Positions 1 to 9,709 of a stretch of 64,000 bases of DNA are shown here, piece by piece (position 1 is the first letter of the stretch; each line of letters opens with the position of its first letter). Under the pieces are notes generated by a model that was not told where the DNA came from, did not search any database, and was given only the letters and a program-made list of their open reading frames with translations. A program made the position numbers and the translations under genes. This stretch comes from Strigomonas culicis (lineage: Eukaryota > Euglenozoa > Kinetoplastea > Trypanosomatida > Trypanosomatidae): contig AUXH01000025.1 of assembly GCA_000482145.1 (NCBI GenBank), forward strand, positions 1-64,000, given 5' to 3'.

Positions 1-142
1 GGGGGTTAATTCTTAACTTGCGTTTCCGTCGTGGCTCCGTACCCCATCCGTCGATGTGATCTTCGGATAACGGCATTTCGGCTAGTGTGTCCAGTTCATC
101 TTGTGCCTTGCGGTAACGTCTGTTCTGTTCATTTATCTCCGC

Positions 143-711
143 TTACATTGCAAGCAGCTGTTTTTCCCCTGCGTTCATTAGGTCTCTGTTTGCGCTTTCC
201 ATTTCGAAAGGAAACATCAGGCAGTCCATGTACTTAATCAAGTCGCCAAATTGGAGACAGAACGAGGTTCCGTAACGTTCCGCAATCATCCAGTTATGGA
301 ACATCATAATCTCTTCACGCCGTACGTTTGTAAGTAGTTCCGCCAAGTATAGGGGTACATCTGTCACGTCTGGGTGGGGGAAAAGGAGCTGCGAAAGGAT
401 GAAGGCGGTTAAGGAGTCGTGTTTGGTTGTACTTACCATCTTCTCACGGAACTCGCTCCGCATTCGCTCCGCATTCGCTCGCGTTTGCCACTGTCCGATA
501 TCCGATTGATGATGTCCTTGTGAATATCGCGCATGCAACGCATCTCGAGTATGCAGGGGTGCATCTTTGCTTCCTCCATTTCTCGTAGGTGGCGTGACTG
601 CTCTTCAAATTGTTTGGTTTGATTCTCAAGCAGTTGCCTCAATAATTTGCTGTCACTCACTGGTTCACTCATGAACCTGAGGAACAGGTCTACCAATTGC
701 GGAGTGTCCAT
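143..711 (-). pseudogene. Frameshifted gene of unknown function
   Basis: An ATG at 711 opens a frame of about 83 sensible codons, rich in Gln, Glu and Arg and probably helical (MDTPQLVDLF start). The continuation of the same protein lies in another frame and ends at a TAA at 143-145 (hydrophobic helical segment, then YMDCLMFPF near the end). The frames meet at a perfect tandem duplication of the 11-bp unit tcgctccgcat (453-474). Taking out one unit joins the two frames exactly, so a recent slippage duplication explains the break. The undisturbed product would be roughly 185 residues. Base composition is visibly less GC-rich than the two genes upstream, so it may have a different origin. I do not recognise the family. 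An assembly error or a programmed frameshift cannot be excluded. Confidence 0.55.
453..474. repeat. 11-bp perfect tandem duplication
   Basis: Two head-to-tail copies of tcgctccgcat, followed by a partial third copy (tcgctc). An 11-bp unit is not a multiple of three and shifts the reading frame of the overlapping gene. Confidence 0.9.
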
Positions 712-1074
712 CTGCGACCCGTCAAGGATATCTATTCAACTGAGGTATTGGAAAGTGTCAAACACGAGAGCGAAATCAAGAGATCAAAACCCTAAAAGAG
801 TTAGGTTTGAAAAATTAACGAAAAAAAAACTGGGAACAAATTGGTTTACCTAGAAGTAGATACAGAAGATGGAGGGTTATTATATAGGCATGATTCTCCT
901 TCACCCAAAACACCACTATTTTTCCTCGTACTTCACTGATTTGTCTCTGTCGAGTCCTATATTACTCCCTTTCCTGCTACCGCAGGAAGGTAACGTGTAG
1001 AAAGGGAAACAAAACTACAATAGATTATATAATGAATCTGTGTATGTGTATGCACGGGTGTGCACATGGAGCCG
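712..1074. other. Intergenic spacer with a small inverted repeat
   Basis: AT-rich spacer between the left-edge gene and the next gene upstream. It holds a perfect hairpin-capable sequence at 971-988 (ttcctgc, 4-nt loop, gcaggaa). No gene is seen. Confidence 0.6.
971..988. repeat. Inverted repeat, 7-bp arms and 4-nt loop
   Basis: The arms ttcctgc and gcaggaa are perfectly complementary. It lies in the 3' flank of the gene at 1075-3687. Function unknown. Confidence 0.5.
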
Positions 1075-3687
1075 CTACGCCGCTGCCATGCGCTGCAGCT
1101 GTGCCACAGCCAGCCGCTGCTCTTCCACTAATTGCAGTCGCTCCGCCTTCTGCCGCAGAAACTCCCACACGTCACGCGACGTCCTCACCCGTTCGAGCGG
1201 GCAGCACTCCACGAGCGCGAGGAGCTGCTTCACGTCGTCCTTCGTCAGCCAGATAAACAGGGGCGGCCGCAGCACGAGCTCGGGCCGCCCCTCACTGCCA
1301 GCGGCGGCGGGGGGAGCAGCGTCGCAATGACTCTCACTCGATCCGTCCGTCTCCAGCACCTCCTCGCCCTTGTACAGGAGCTTCTCCAATACGCTGCGCG
1401 TCAGCAGGCGCTTGACCGCCGCCTTCAGCGTGCCCGGGAAGGCCCTCTCGTAGAGGTCAACAGCGGTCAGCACGTCGAGCACGGAGCGCGCCGTCAGCGC
1501 GAGCCGAAAGTCCACCTGCGCGGGGCCCGGCAGGGGGCGGTAGTGGTGGTAGGTGGTGGCCTCGTTCAGCAGGAGCAGCTTGAAGAAGGTGTCGCGCACA
1601 TCCACGTCGTAGAAGGCGTAGTAGGCCTCCTCGCCATGCAGCGGGGGCACCGCCGCACCCACTTCCAGCCGCTCCACCGCACAGCGCGTCTCGCCGAGCT
1701 GTGTGATGACGCCCCTCTCGTCCGGGTGCTGCATCGCGCGGGTGAGGTCGAGGAAGAGGTCGATGTAGCGCAGCGACACCAGCTTCAGCTCCAGCAGGTG
1801 CATCAGGCGCCCCGCGAAGGCCTCGACGAGGTCCAGCAGCGGCTGCGTGTCCTCCAGCGGCAGATCGCTCCGCTCCTGCAGCGCGATGACGTAGTTGCAC
1901 ACCGTGCACATCTCGCGCGGCCGCAGCACCTGCACCTCCTGCTGTAGCCCACCCCGGCGCAGGTGCTTCCCTGCATGGGGCGCGGCAGCGACCGGCTCGC
2001 TGGCGGCGCACAGCGTCGCGGACTGCCGCAGCACCCGGTGGCAGAGGCCGAAGAAGGCCTTGTGGTTGGCCGGCAGCGCGCTGTCCGGCTGCGCGAGGAG
2101 GCGGAGCAGCAGCACGACGTGCACCGGCTCCAGGCGATCCCCGCGCTGGTGCGTCTCGAGGGCAAGCAGGTAGCCCACGAGCGGCTCCGTCATTTCCCTA
2201 TCGCTCGTCCGGAAGTTGCGCATCGCGCGAAGGAGGCGCGTCAGGCTCGGCGGCGCCAAGAAAGGCAGACACGGGACGAGCAGCGGCTGGACGAAGGGCC
2301 TGAAGTACTGCTGATGGGGCGCCCCCCACAGGGACAGCACGTGGAGCCAGCGGGTGAACATGGACAGCCGGTCGAAGGAGGTCAGGTGGGTAAAGCGCTG
2401 CAGTTGCTGTTGCTTCGCTGCCACAAACGCCCTGTCGTCTGTGAAGAGTGTTTCATAGTCCGGTGGAGCACGTTCTACCGGTCTCTGCTTGGCTTCCTCT
2501 TGGAGGCGCTCTTCAATCTGCGTGCATGTATTGTCCGCCAAAAAGCGATAGGTGTTCATCTGATTACACTTGAAGTAGGACAGATTCACCATGGCACGGT
2601 AGCTCCACAGAGGGGAGAGGCGGTGCTTCTTGTTCACCACCGGCAGACGCCGTCCAATCGCGTCCAAGAACTTGGGCGACGGAAGCACCTTGGCCCGCTT
2701 CAGTGCGGTGAGGACGCCAATCAGCTCCGTTGGGTGCTTGTACTGGTTGATGTAGAACAGAAAGTAGGAGCCGACGAGCGAGAAGAAGGCCACGTCACGC
2801 TTGCGCCGGCCAGCGCTGAGCCCCATCGTGCACATCGCCCGGAGGACGGCGGAGGGCGTCACCTCACGACTCGCATTCAGCAGAATCGCATCCGGCGACG
2901 CGGTCGAGCCGGCGGCCGCCGCTGTCGGGGCGTAGATGGGCGCGTCATCCGCCGCCGAGGGCTCCTCAGCTGCGAGGTCCTCCCGGCGCTGGCGCTGCTG
3001 CTGCTCCGCGGCGGCGACCAGCACCTGCGCCATGCGGTCGCGAATGCGGTCCTTCAGCGCGGCGCCGTAGCGCGCCTCGGTGGCGGGCGGCCAGCGCAGG
3101 CTGCCGCGCCGGGTCGCGTCGAGCGCAAAGTGGATGGACGGGTTCGCGGTGTGGTCCTGCACGGCGACGAGGTCGATGAGCTGTTCCAGGTGGACCTCGT
3201 CCAGCCGCTCCTGCAGCACGGGGAAGAGGGCGTGCTCTTCCGCGATGGAGACCAGCTTGGGGTTGCGCTGCGCCGCCATCAGGTAGTGCAGGACGTGTCG
3301 GAGGAGGAGATCGATCGAGCACGCCGCCGTGTCTCGGAAGAAGGCCTGCTTCTCTTCAATGCGGACAGCCACGTGTTTCGGCAAGCCCTCTAGCGAAGGG
3401 GCCACATCGGGACTCACCGTCGCCCTCCCAATGGCCCTTGCGTGGAGGGACGGGACAGCCATCGGTGGGGTGGGGGCGTGGTGCAGCGCGGAGGGGCTCT
3501 CCTCCGCGCTATACAAATCAGCGAGGCTTGCGTCAGAGGGTCGCACTCTTCTGGACTTGGGCTTCTCATGGGCAGGGGCCGCGCTGCTGTCCGGGGTGAA
3601 CGGATGCCGAATTGTACTAGAGGTGAAGAGGAGGCGCTTCTGGTGGCACAGCAGCAAGCGGCCCGTCGCACGCTGCATACTCTTCAT
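1075..3687 (-). CDS. Large helical protein, predicted mitochondrial
   Basis: An 870-residue protein beginning MKSMQRATGRLLLCHQKRLL. The basic, hydroxylated N-terminus without acidic residues is a good mitochondrial presequence. The frame is open further up to a TTG at 3774, but 3687 is the first ATG. The body is a long series of Leu-rich amphipathic helices (for example LTALKRAKVLPSPKFLDAIG and SLTRLLRAMRNF), separated by an Ala-rich low-complexity part near residues 220-265. This is the look of alpha-solenoid organellar RNA-processing or ribosome-assembly factors, which are numerous in kinetoplastids. I cannot place it in a named family. The next gene upstream has the same build, so the two may be related or work together. 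A polypyrimidine tract (minus strand, about 3797-3825) precedes AG dinucleotides near 3781. Confidence 0.85.
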   Translation of the reverse strand: MKSMQRATGRLLLCHQKRLLFTSSTIRHPFTPDSSAAPAHEKPKSRRVRPSDASLADLYSAEESPSALHHAPTPPMAVPSLHARAIGRATVSPDVAPSLEGLPKHVAVRIEEKQAFFRDTAACSIDLLLRHVLHYLMAAQRNPKLVSIAEEHALFPVLQERLDEVHLEQLIDLVAVQDHTANPSIHFALDATRRGSLRWPPATEARYGAALKDRIRDRMAQVLVAAAEQQQRQRREDLAAEEPSAADDAPIYAPTAAAAGSTASPDAILLNASREVTPSAVLRAMCTMGLSAGRRKRDVAFFSLVGSYFLFYINQYKHPTELIGVLTALKRAKVLPSPKFLDAIGRRLPVVNKKHRLSPLWSYRAMVNLSYFKCNQMNTYRFLADNTCTQIEERLQEEAKQRPVERAPPDYETLFTDDRAFVAAKQQQLQRFTHLTSFDRLSMFTRWLHVLSLWGAPHQQYFRPFVQPLLVPCLPFLAPPSLTRLLRAMRNFRTSDREMTEPLVGYLLALETHQRGDRLEPVHVVLLLRLLAQPDSALPANHKAFFGLCHRVLRQSATLCAASEPVAAAPHAGKHLRRGGLQQEVQVLRPREMCTVCNYVIALQERSDLPLEDTQPLLDLVEAFAGRLMHLLELKLVSLRYIDLFLDLTRAMQHPDERGVITQLGETRCAVERLEVGAAVPPLHGEEAYYAFYDVDVRDTFFKLLLLNEATTYHHYRPLPGPAQVDFRLALTARSVLDVLTAVDLYERAFPGTLKAAVKRLLTRSVLEKLLYKGEEVLETDGSSESHCDAAPPAAAGSEGRPELVLRPPLFIWLTKDDVKQLLALVECCPLERVRTSRDVWEFLRQKAERLQLVEEQRLAVAQLQRMAAA

Positions 3688-3878
3688 GTTGGCTATGGAG
3701 CTGAGGCAATGGAGGAGAAGGAAGAGAGAGTGCAACGAGCAGTAAGAAGAAGTATGAACGGCACCAACTAACAACGCATTCTTCGATGGGTAAGAAGGTA
3801 CAAAAAAGAAAAGAAAGAGAAATCACGTTAGTGTCTGGAAAAAACAACTGTCGTTGATCCTCCCTATGCTCATCTGAA

Positions 3879-6596
3879 CTAAAAGAGGGTCTTGGATAGT
3901 ATGTTTCGCGCTTCCTCCTTGTCCTTCTCGCTCCCAAAAAACTGTGTAATGTCGCAGAGAAAGATCCACACCTCCCTCTTCTGCTTTGCGACCCGGAACG
4001 GGCTGTCCAGCACACACGCCTTGAACTGCCTCACCTTCTCCGCGTCACAGTAGATTTGGCCGAGCGTGTGCAGAAACTCTTCAGCCACCGCTCCTTTGCT
4101 GCTGGCGCCGGACTTGAGAACGGGGTTGTGCTGATAGAGCTGATTCAGTTTCTTCAAAATGACCTGGGACACCGCCGTCTCCACCCACATGGGCAAGCGC
4201 GGCAGCGGTGGGGTGGGGTCGCTCGCGGAGCGCTCCTCCTCCTGATGAAAGTGGGCGTTCTTGAACAATTGGCCACCCAAAAAGATGTTGTACAGACCGG
4301 TGCGGAACAGAACTTCGCTGAAGCGCTGTTTGTCCGCGTCGCTCACCGTGGCCTTGACCACCGTCATGCGCTCGAGCATATAGATCAGCTCGCGGTAGAC
4401 CTCGAAGGCCGCCTTGGGCACGGCCGGCAGCTGTTGGTCTGAGAGGCTCTCCCACCGCACCGCGATGGTGTCGTGGTCGCCCTCGCTCGGTGGCACCTCC
4501 TCTCCTGCCGCCTCCTCGAGCAGCTGGCGGCGCGTGGCCTCGTCCCGCTCCCGCCTCGCGACCGCCGCGTTGCGCGTGCGCAGCAGCGCCTGCGTGTGCG
4601 GGTACAGCGCCGCGTTGGCCGCGTCCTGCGCCGCCCGCATGCGCAGCACGACGGTGTGCTCCAGCAGCCGCGTCGCGTCCGCCGGCCGGGCGACCTCGAC
4701 CTGCAGCAACCGCTCCATCTGCCGGCAGAGCGCCGCGTCCAGCAGGGCCCGCGCCTTGTCCCCGAGCGACAGGAGGAGGTAGTGCGACTGCCGCGAGAGC
4801 GCGTAGAGGGTGTCGCCCAGCTGCGCCAGCTCCTTGGCGCACACGTGCGTGTGGTGCCGCTCGATGAGGCCAAAGAAGAAGTGGAGGAGCACCGCGGCGG
4901 GCATCTCCCGCAGCGCGCGCTCGGTGCTGGCGACCTCCTCGCCGCACCGCGTGTCGAGCATGAGGGAGGGCTCCTGCAGCAGCACCTTGACCATGGCGTG
5001 CGTGACGGGGTACGTGTAGGGCGCGGTCGGCTTCTGCCGCGCGACGATGTGCGTGAACTCGGCGAGCAGCAGCGGCGCCTTGCACTTGGTCTGTCGGATG
5101 ACGCGCAGCAGGGCGATGAGGTCGGGGCCGTGCAGGAAGCGCAGCATGGGGAGCAGGAGGTGCTCCGTCACCTTCTCCGCAGAGATGTGAAAGGGAATCT
5201 CGAGGTCGCCCGCGAGGCTCAGCAGCTCCACCAGCTCGTCCCAGCTGAGGTTCGCCACGCGGCAGACGCGCTCGACCACCTCCTTCCTGGTGAGCGCCAC
5301 CGGCGGCGCGCTCGCCACCGCAGGCGCCCCGCCGACCGCCGCCTCCGTCTCGAAGGCGATGTTCTTGAGCGCCGCGTCGACGAGGCCGTGCATGGCGGCC
5401 ACGTCGCCGCACCACTTCTCTCGCTTCAGCACCGCGAGGAGGCGGTAGATCTGGCGCGTCGTGAGGCCGGAGAAGACGTGGCCGGCGGGCGCGCCGCGGC
5501 TGCGGGGGCCTCCCGCCGGTGGCGGCGTCAGGGCGTCGTCCTCCCCCCCCTCGTCCGCCGCGGCGTCGGCGCTGAGTTGGGTGCACGACGCGTTGAGGTC
5601 CACCACGCGGTCGAAGACGGCCTGCCAGAAGGACTGCGGCGCGTGGGCGCCGGTGGACTGCACGGCCCACAGCAGCGCGATGAGCGGCTCCGGCTGCTCC
5701 ACCGCCTGCAGGTCGCGGACGGCGATGCAGGCGAGCGGCCCCACCAGCGTGCTGGCCTCCGGGCCCCGCAGGAGGTGGCCGATGTTGTCTAGCACCGCGC
5801 GCGCGTCCCTCGGCGTCAGGTAGTAGCGCTGGTGGTCCGCTGCCGACGGCGGGCCGCTGCCGGGCGCCTCGTTCGCCTCCTTCGTGTGCCGCACGGCCTC
5901 CGACAGCCACGCGAGCAGGCTCTTGCGGAGGAAGGAGTGGTAGACCGCGCCGCTCGGCTCCCGGCGGAGCAGCCAGTGTGGCCAGCGGGGCTGCAGCAGG
6001 CGCGAGGCGACGACGAGCGACGCGCGGCGCTGCTCCACGAGCGTACAGCACGTCTGGAGCAGAAAGGCGAGCTCGTCCAGCGAGGGCCGCAGCGGCCGGT
6101 AGGTGGCCTCCCACAGCTTGCCCTGCAGCACGCGCACCGGCGAGGCGCCGCGCTGACACCGCTCCGCCCGCTCCTCCTGCCGCAGGTACGACGCGACGCG
6201 GCCGAACAGCAGGTCCACACTATCCGCTGGAATGTCCAGCGTGTAGGCGGCGGGCGGGCCGCACGGGGCCCCGGCGGACGACCGCAGCTCCTCCAGCAGC
6301 TGCTGCTTGGCAGGGGTCAGCGGTGGCACGCCCGCCAAGCGCTCGTGGGCCGGGTGGTGCACGTAGGTGTACAGGGAGGCGACCGTGCGCCGGTACAGGT
6401 GGTCCTCCATCCGCGCCGCTTCTGCTCTGGGCGCTGGCGCACGGCCCTCAGCCTGTCCCTGAGGCAGCCCCGCACGTGCGGGTGTGCTACACGCCGCGAG
6501 GGCCACCACAGGGGCGCCGTACAGCGCGTAGCGGTCGACCTTTCGGATACCCGCGGAGGCAATTCGCTGGCTGGAGAAGCTAAGGAATCTGTGCAT
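3879..6596 (-). CDS. Large helical protein, predicted mitochondrial
   Basis: A 905-residue protein starting MHRFLSFSSQRIASAGIRKV, a typical mitochondrial presequence (Arg/Ser-rich, no acids in the first 20 residues). The frame continues upstream to 6836 without an ATG that fits, and a strong splice acceptor at 6685-6686 lies between, so 6596 is chosen. The rest is Leu/Ala/Arg-rich and helical, with repeated helix pairs such as LIALLRVIRQTKCKAPLLLAE and an acidic low-complexity patch about one third along the protein. No catalytic motif is seen. An alpha-solenoid RNA-binding or mitoribosome-related role is plausible but not shown. Confidence 0.85.
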   Translation of the reverse strand: MHRFLSFSSQRIASAGIRKVDRYALYGAPVVALAACSTPARAGLPQGQAEGRAPAPRAEAARMEDHLYRRTVASLYTYVHHPAHERLAGVPPLTPAKQQLLEELRSSAGAPCGPPAAYTLDIPADSVDLLFGRVASYLRQEERAERCQRGASPVRVLQGKLWEATYRPLRPSLDELAFLLQTCCTLVEQRRASLVVASRLLQPRWPHWLLRREPSGAVYHSFLRKSLLAWLSEAVRHTKEANEAPGSGPPSAADHQRYYLTPRDARAVLDNIGHLLRGPEASTLVGPLACIAVRDLQAVEQPEPLIALLWAVQSTGAHAPQSFWQAVFDRVVDLNASCTQLSADAAADEGGEDDALTPPPAGGPRSRGAPAGHVFSGLTTRQIYRLLAVLKREKWCGDVAAMHGLVDAALKNIAFETEAAVGGAPAVASAPPVALTRKEVVERVCRVANLSWDELVELLSLAGDLEIPFHISAEKVTEHLLLPMLRFLHGPDLIALLRVIRQTKCKAPLLLAEFTHIVARQKPTAPYTYPVTHAMVKVLLQEPSLMLDTRCGEEVASTERALREMPAAVLLHFFFGLIERHHTHVCAKELAQLGDTLYALSRQSHYLLLSLGDKARALLDAALCRQMERLLQVEVARPADATRLLEHTVVLRMRAAQDAANAALYPHTQALLRTRNAAVARRERDEATRRQLLEEAAGEEVPPSEGDHDTIAVRWESLSDQQLPAVPKAAFEVYRELIYMLERMTVVKATVSDADKQRFSEVLFRTGLYNIFLGGQLFKNAHFHQEEERSASDPTPPLPRLPMWVETAVSQVILKKLNQLYQHNPVLKSGASSKGAVAEEFLHTLGQIYCDAEKVRQFKACVLDSPFRVAKQKREVWIFLCDITQFFGSEKDKEEARNILSKTLF

Positions 6597-7285
6597 GGAA
6601 AGGATGGGGTGTACTATTAAACGTAATTCGATTTCTGTTTCAGTTATTATAATGTGAGAACGACCTGTGTCAATTGTATACCTTCTGGAGAAAAGAAAAA
6701 ACAGAGGTAAATATTCATTTATTCTATTCAGGTGTTGCAAGTCAAGAAGAAGATGACTACCATATGGTTTTATAGCCTTCTGGAATGTTTCCAATGGGAG
6801 GTGGCGTGAATAACGATCAATAAAGCCAGAATACACATGAGAGGGTACAAAAAAAATGAATAGGGATCAAAAGTTCACAGTATGAAGTCATATGGCTACG
6901 CCATTGATTCGTTTTTTCGTTATCTTTCTCTCCTTCTTATAGTTAGTGAGAATACAAATAGGACCCAAACAGTGGGTAAAACAGTAGAGGTGCAGAACGT
7001 GCAAGTAAGCTGTTTCACATCAGGGTGTTCACAGATACTTCGTTCACTGGCGAATCAGAGCTGTGCGATACGAGACAAGTAGTTGAGCTGATTAATGACT
7101 GCCACCTGAAGGAGCAAACGAGAGGGATAGGTAAATAAATTATATGGTATCATTCTCATTTCCGTTTTGAGGAAAAAAAAAGAATGTACGAACAAACACA
7201 CACGCATACGAAAAACAAAAAAAAGAGCACAAGATTAACGTGAAAAGGAATTAAAAAAAAAGGTATAACAATATGTATTGCTTAG
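6597..7285. other. Intergenic spacer
   Basis: AT-rich, with A-runs on the plus strand (T-runs on the transcribed minus strand). It contains the splice acceptor of the gene at 3879-6596. The ORFs here are short and AT-rich, and none is convincing. Confidence 0.6.
6685..6710 (-). promoter_or_regulatory. Predicted trans-splice acceptor
   Basis: On the minus strand a pyrimidine tract (ctctgttttttcttttctcc) runs directly into an AG at 6686-6685, about 88 nt before the ATG at 6596. Confidence 0.6.
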
Positions 7286-8329
7286 TTAGACATTGTGAGG
7301 TCCATGATCCCCGGAAGGGTTGGCGGGGAATCTAAATTTCATCATGTTGTACATTGTGTCAAAGAGAGATCCCTCGTCCGCCGAACGCTTACTGTATGTG
7401 CCGCTCGACTGCTGCACTAGCTCCAGTGATGCCGTTTCCTCTTTGTGCTTTGACGCAGGCAGGGACTTGGATGGGCCGCTGCTTGGCCCATCCGCCCTCC
7501 CTTCAGGGGTCCGCACTGGCGGCGGTGGCGCTGCACCGCTCGCCGAGGCGCGCGGCCGAGGCCCGTACTCAAAGTCCTCCTGCCTCGCGCGCGTGGGGCC
7601 CTTGTAGTTGTAATACTCAAGGCTCGACAGCACGCTGACGGGGTCCGAGGCGTACACCGCGGCGCGGGGGGAGGGCTTCCTGGCGACGGTGGAGGGCCGC
7701 GCGGAGGAGGGGGAATGCGTGAAGGGCGTGGGGAGCAGCTCAAACGGCACCAGCCCGCTGGCCACGGACCCACGCCCGCTGGATGGCACCACCCCACGCG
7801 CGCCCGTGCTGGTCAAGCGGTGCTGCTGGCCCTCCCACGGGCCCGTGCTCACTTCGAAAGGGCGCAGCGCGGACGCCGTGCCGGCGTCACGGTTGTATCG
7901 GTTGGCCTTCTGCTTCTGCGACATGATGGCGTTGTACACGTCCCGGTTCATGTGTCGCGTGTACTGCGCGTGCTGGGCCTCGCTCGCCACGCACGGGTTG
8001 CGGCGCTGCGTCGCATTGTCGTCCGCCGCGTCCACGATGAAGACCGGGGACAGCGCAGCGCTGCTGCTGCCGCGCGCCCCGCCCCGCTGCCGCGACAGCG
8101 TGGAGGTGTTCAGGATGCCCTCCTTGCCGCTGGTGTGCTGCGGGGCCGGGTTGCACGGCAGCGAGTCCGTGAAGGTCACATTCCGCCTTGTGCGGGGGCT
8201 GCTGCTGCCCTGTTGGGGCGCGTCGTGTGGGACGGGGGAGGTGCTGTCAGCGCTCTTGCTTTTGTCTGCCACGCAGAGCGCATTGTACAGGGCGTCGTAG
8301 TCTGCCGCTGTCATATTATTTGCCTTCAT
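7286..8329 (-). CDS. Disordered protein of unknown function
   Basis: A 347-residue protein starting MKANNMTAADYDALYNAL. In-frame ATGs also exist at 8440 and 8431, but a pyrimidine-rich tract followed by AG lies between them and 8329, so the shorter start is preferred. Only the N-terminus and two short stretches (around NRDVYNAIMSQKQKANRYNR and SSLEYYNYKGPTRARQEDFE) look structured. The rest is rich in Ser, Pro, Arg and Ala. Short conserved-looking blocks spaced by disorder occur in cytoskeleton- or microtubule-associated proteins, but nothing here proves that. I do not recognise the family. Confidence 0.75.
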   Translation of the reverse strand: MKANNMTAADYDALYNALCVADKSKSADSTSPVPHDAPQQGSSSPRTRRNVTFTDSLPCNPAPQHTSGKEGILNTSTLSRQRGGARGSSSAALSPVFIVDAADDNATQRRNPCVASEAQHAQYTRHMNRDVYNAIMSQKQKANRYNRDAGTASALRPFEVSTGPWEGQQHRLTSTGARGVVPSSGRGSVASGLVPFELLPTPFTHSPSSARPSTVARKPSPRAAVYASDPVSVLSSLEYYNYKGPTRARQEDFEYGPRPRASASGAAPPPPVRTPEGRADGPSSGPSKSLPASKHKEETASLELVQQSSGTYSKRSADEGSLFDTMYNMMKFRFPANPSGDHGPHNV

Positions 8330-8512
8330 CTGGCAACTGGCGACAGATGATGGTTGTGCTACTGAGATTCTTTTACCGAGAGCGAATAGAAAGGATAGAG
8401 AAAGAGAGGTGATGCCATGTTTGGTGTTCATGGGATGCATGTCGTTCACATGACATGTGCAGATGTCAACGAAGAAAAAAAAACTATGTGTATTGTATTG
8501 CTTCTTCTCCGT

Positions 8513-9442
8513 TTAGCAGGGAAAACACACACGGCAGGGAGAGCAGCCGACCCGCTGCTGCCCGCACCCCAGGCAGTGCCACACGAAGCTGTCCTGCATG
8601 GAGCGACTCACGTCATCGGCGGTGGGCGCCAGGCTAAAGAGATTGCGCGGCCGCGCCTGGTGTCGGCCTCCTTTCGAGTGCATCTCACGGCTTGTTTTGT
8701 AGTGCGAGAAGCGACGCCACTCGAAGGCGCTGCACACCAGATAGACCTCCTTACTGTCCTCCCTGCTGCTCTGCGGCTTGTGCTGCTGTACCTGCCGGAA
8801 GAAGAAGCGCAGGACCTCCTTCAGCTGCTTCAGGTGTGCACTACGCATCGCCTTGGTGACGTAGAAGACGGGCATCGCTGCTGCCGCGTCACCGGCGACA
8901 GGAGTGTACGAGGTGTTCCACTTGAGAAAAAGCGACCCCGAGAGCAGCAGCGTGCTCAGCACCATCTGACTCTGCGCGTAGGTGACGGAGAAGGCGCGCT
9001 GTCCCTTCACGACCGACACGCTGTCGTGCAGCACACCGCTGAGCGTCAGCGCGGCGGTGGCGGGGTCCGCCCGGGACGTGGGAGGCCGCCGCAGCGCCCG
9101 CTGGCGCCGCTCGAGGATGGGCTGTACGGAGCGCGTCACGAAGGGGTGGTTGAGAATGCTCCCGCGGAAGGACTCGACGTGCGGCAGCGGTGCGATTGTC
9201 CGCTGGTCGAACGCCAGCACGGTCGGCGCGAGACCGGGCGCCGGCGCACCATCGCTGTGCTGGGCCTGCATGAGCTCCACCGCCACCTGCGAGAAGCCGC
9301 CCGGCGCGGCCGCCAGGTCGAGCACCGTGTGGCACCACGGCAAGGGTGCTGTGGCGGCGCGGCGAAAGGCGTGGCTGGGGATGAAGTGAAATGCTTCGTT
9401 CAGCTCCACCAGCTTGTGAGCGGACTGGCATCGATAGTTCAT
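8513..9442 (-). CDS. FtsJ-type RNA 2'-O-methyltransferase
   Basis: A 309-residue protein. It starts MNYRCQSAHKLVELNEAF, which matches the N-terminus of FtsJ/RrmJ enzymes, where the Lys of SAHKL is the first catalytic residue. The SAM-binding motif I is LDLAAAPGGFSQVA, near residue 40. Candidate members of the K-D-K-E tetrad are this Lys, the Asp of GVLHDS, the Lys of SLFLKWN and the Glu of SKEVYLV. The family transfers methyl groups from S-adenosylmethionine to ribose 2'-OH of RNA. Whether the target is rRNA, tRNA or the hypermethylated mRNA cap 4 cannot be told. An unusual Cys cluster (HCLGC...GCSPCRVCFPC) closes the protein. The frame extends upstream to 9508, but the splice AG is at 9450-9451, 7 nt before the chosen ATG. 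Confidence 0.85.
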   Translation of the reverse strand: MNYRCQSAHKLVELNEAFHFIPSHAFRRAATAPLPWCHTVLDLAAAPGGFSQVAVELMQAQHSDGAPAPGLAPTVLAFDQRTIAPLPHVESFRGSILNHPFVTRSVQPILERRQRALRRPPTSRADPATAALTLSGVLHDSVSVVKGQRAFSVTYAQSQMVLSTLLLSGSLFLKWNTSYTPVAGDAAAAMPVFYVTKAMRSAHLKQLKEVLRFFFRQVQQHKPQSSREDSKEVYLVCSAFEWRRFSHYKTSREMHSKGGRHQARPRNLFSLAPTADDVSRSMQDSFVWHCLGCGQQRVGCSPCRVCFPC

Positions 9443-9449
9443 GGCTAAT

Positions 9450-9495
9450 CTGTGGTGGCAGACGGGAACGAACAAATCGTACAGGAAGAGGAGCA
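9450..9495 (-). promoter_or_regulatory. Predicted trans-splice acceptor
   Basis: A C/T-rich stretch on the minus strand ends in CACAG (AG at 9451-9450), leaving a 5' UTR of only 7 nt before the methyltransferase ATG at 9442. Confidence 0.5.
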
Positions 9496-9709
9496 GACTC
9501 ATCATCACGACAAGAGAAACAGTTCAATTCCATCGACGGCGCAGTTCATTCTATCGTTTCCTCTTAATTATGGTGAATCCAATCAAAGCCCACCTGGCTG
9601 TGATACAGAAATCGGTGCACGAAAAAAAAAAGGCTCCCTAATGGGAGTGTAACAATAATTATAACCGCAAGGCCATGGACACAAACGACCAAGCCTTTGC
9701 ACGCACAGT

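Noticed and set aside
3688..3774. N-terminal extensions starting at TTG or GTG (also at 26582, 32398, 57875 and 62880)
   Set aside because: Trypanosomatid genes start at ATG. The first suitable ATG and the splice acceptors support shorter starts.
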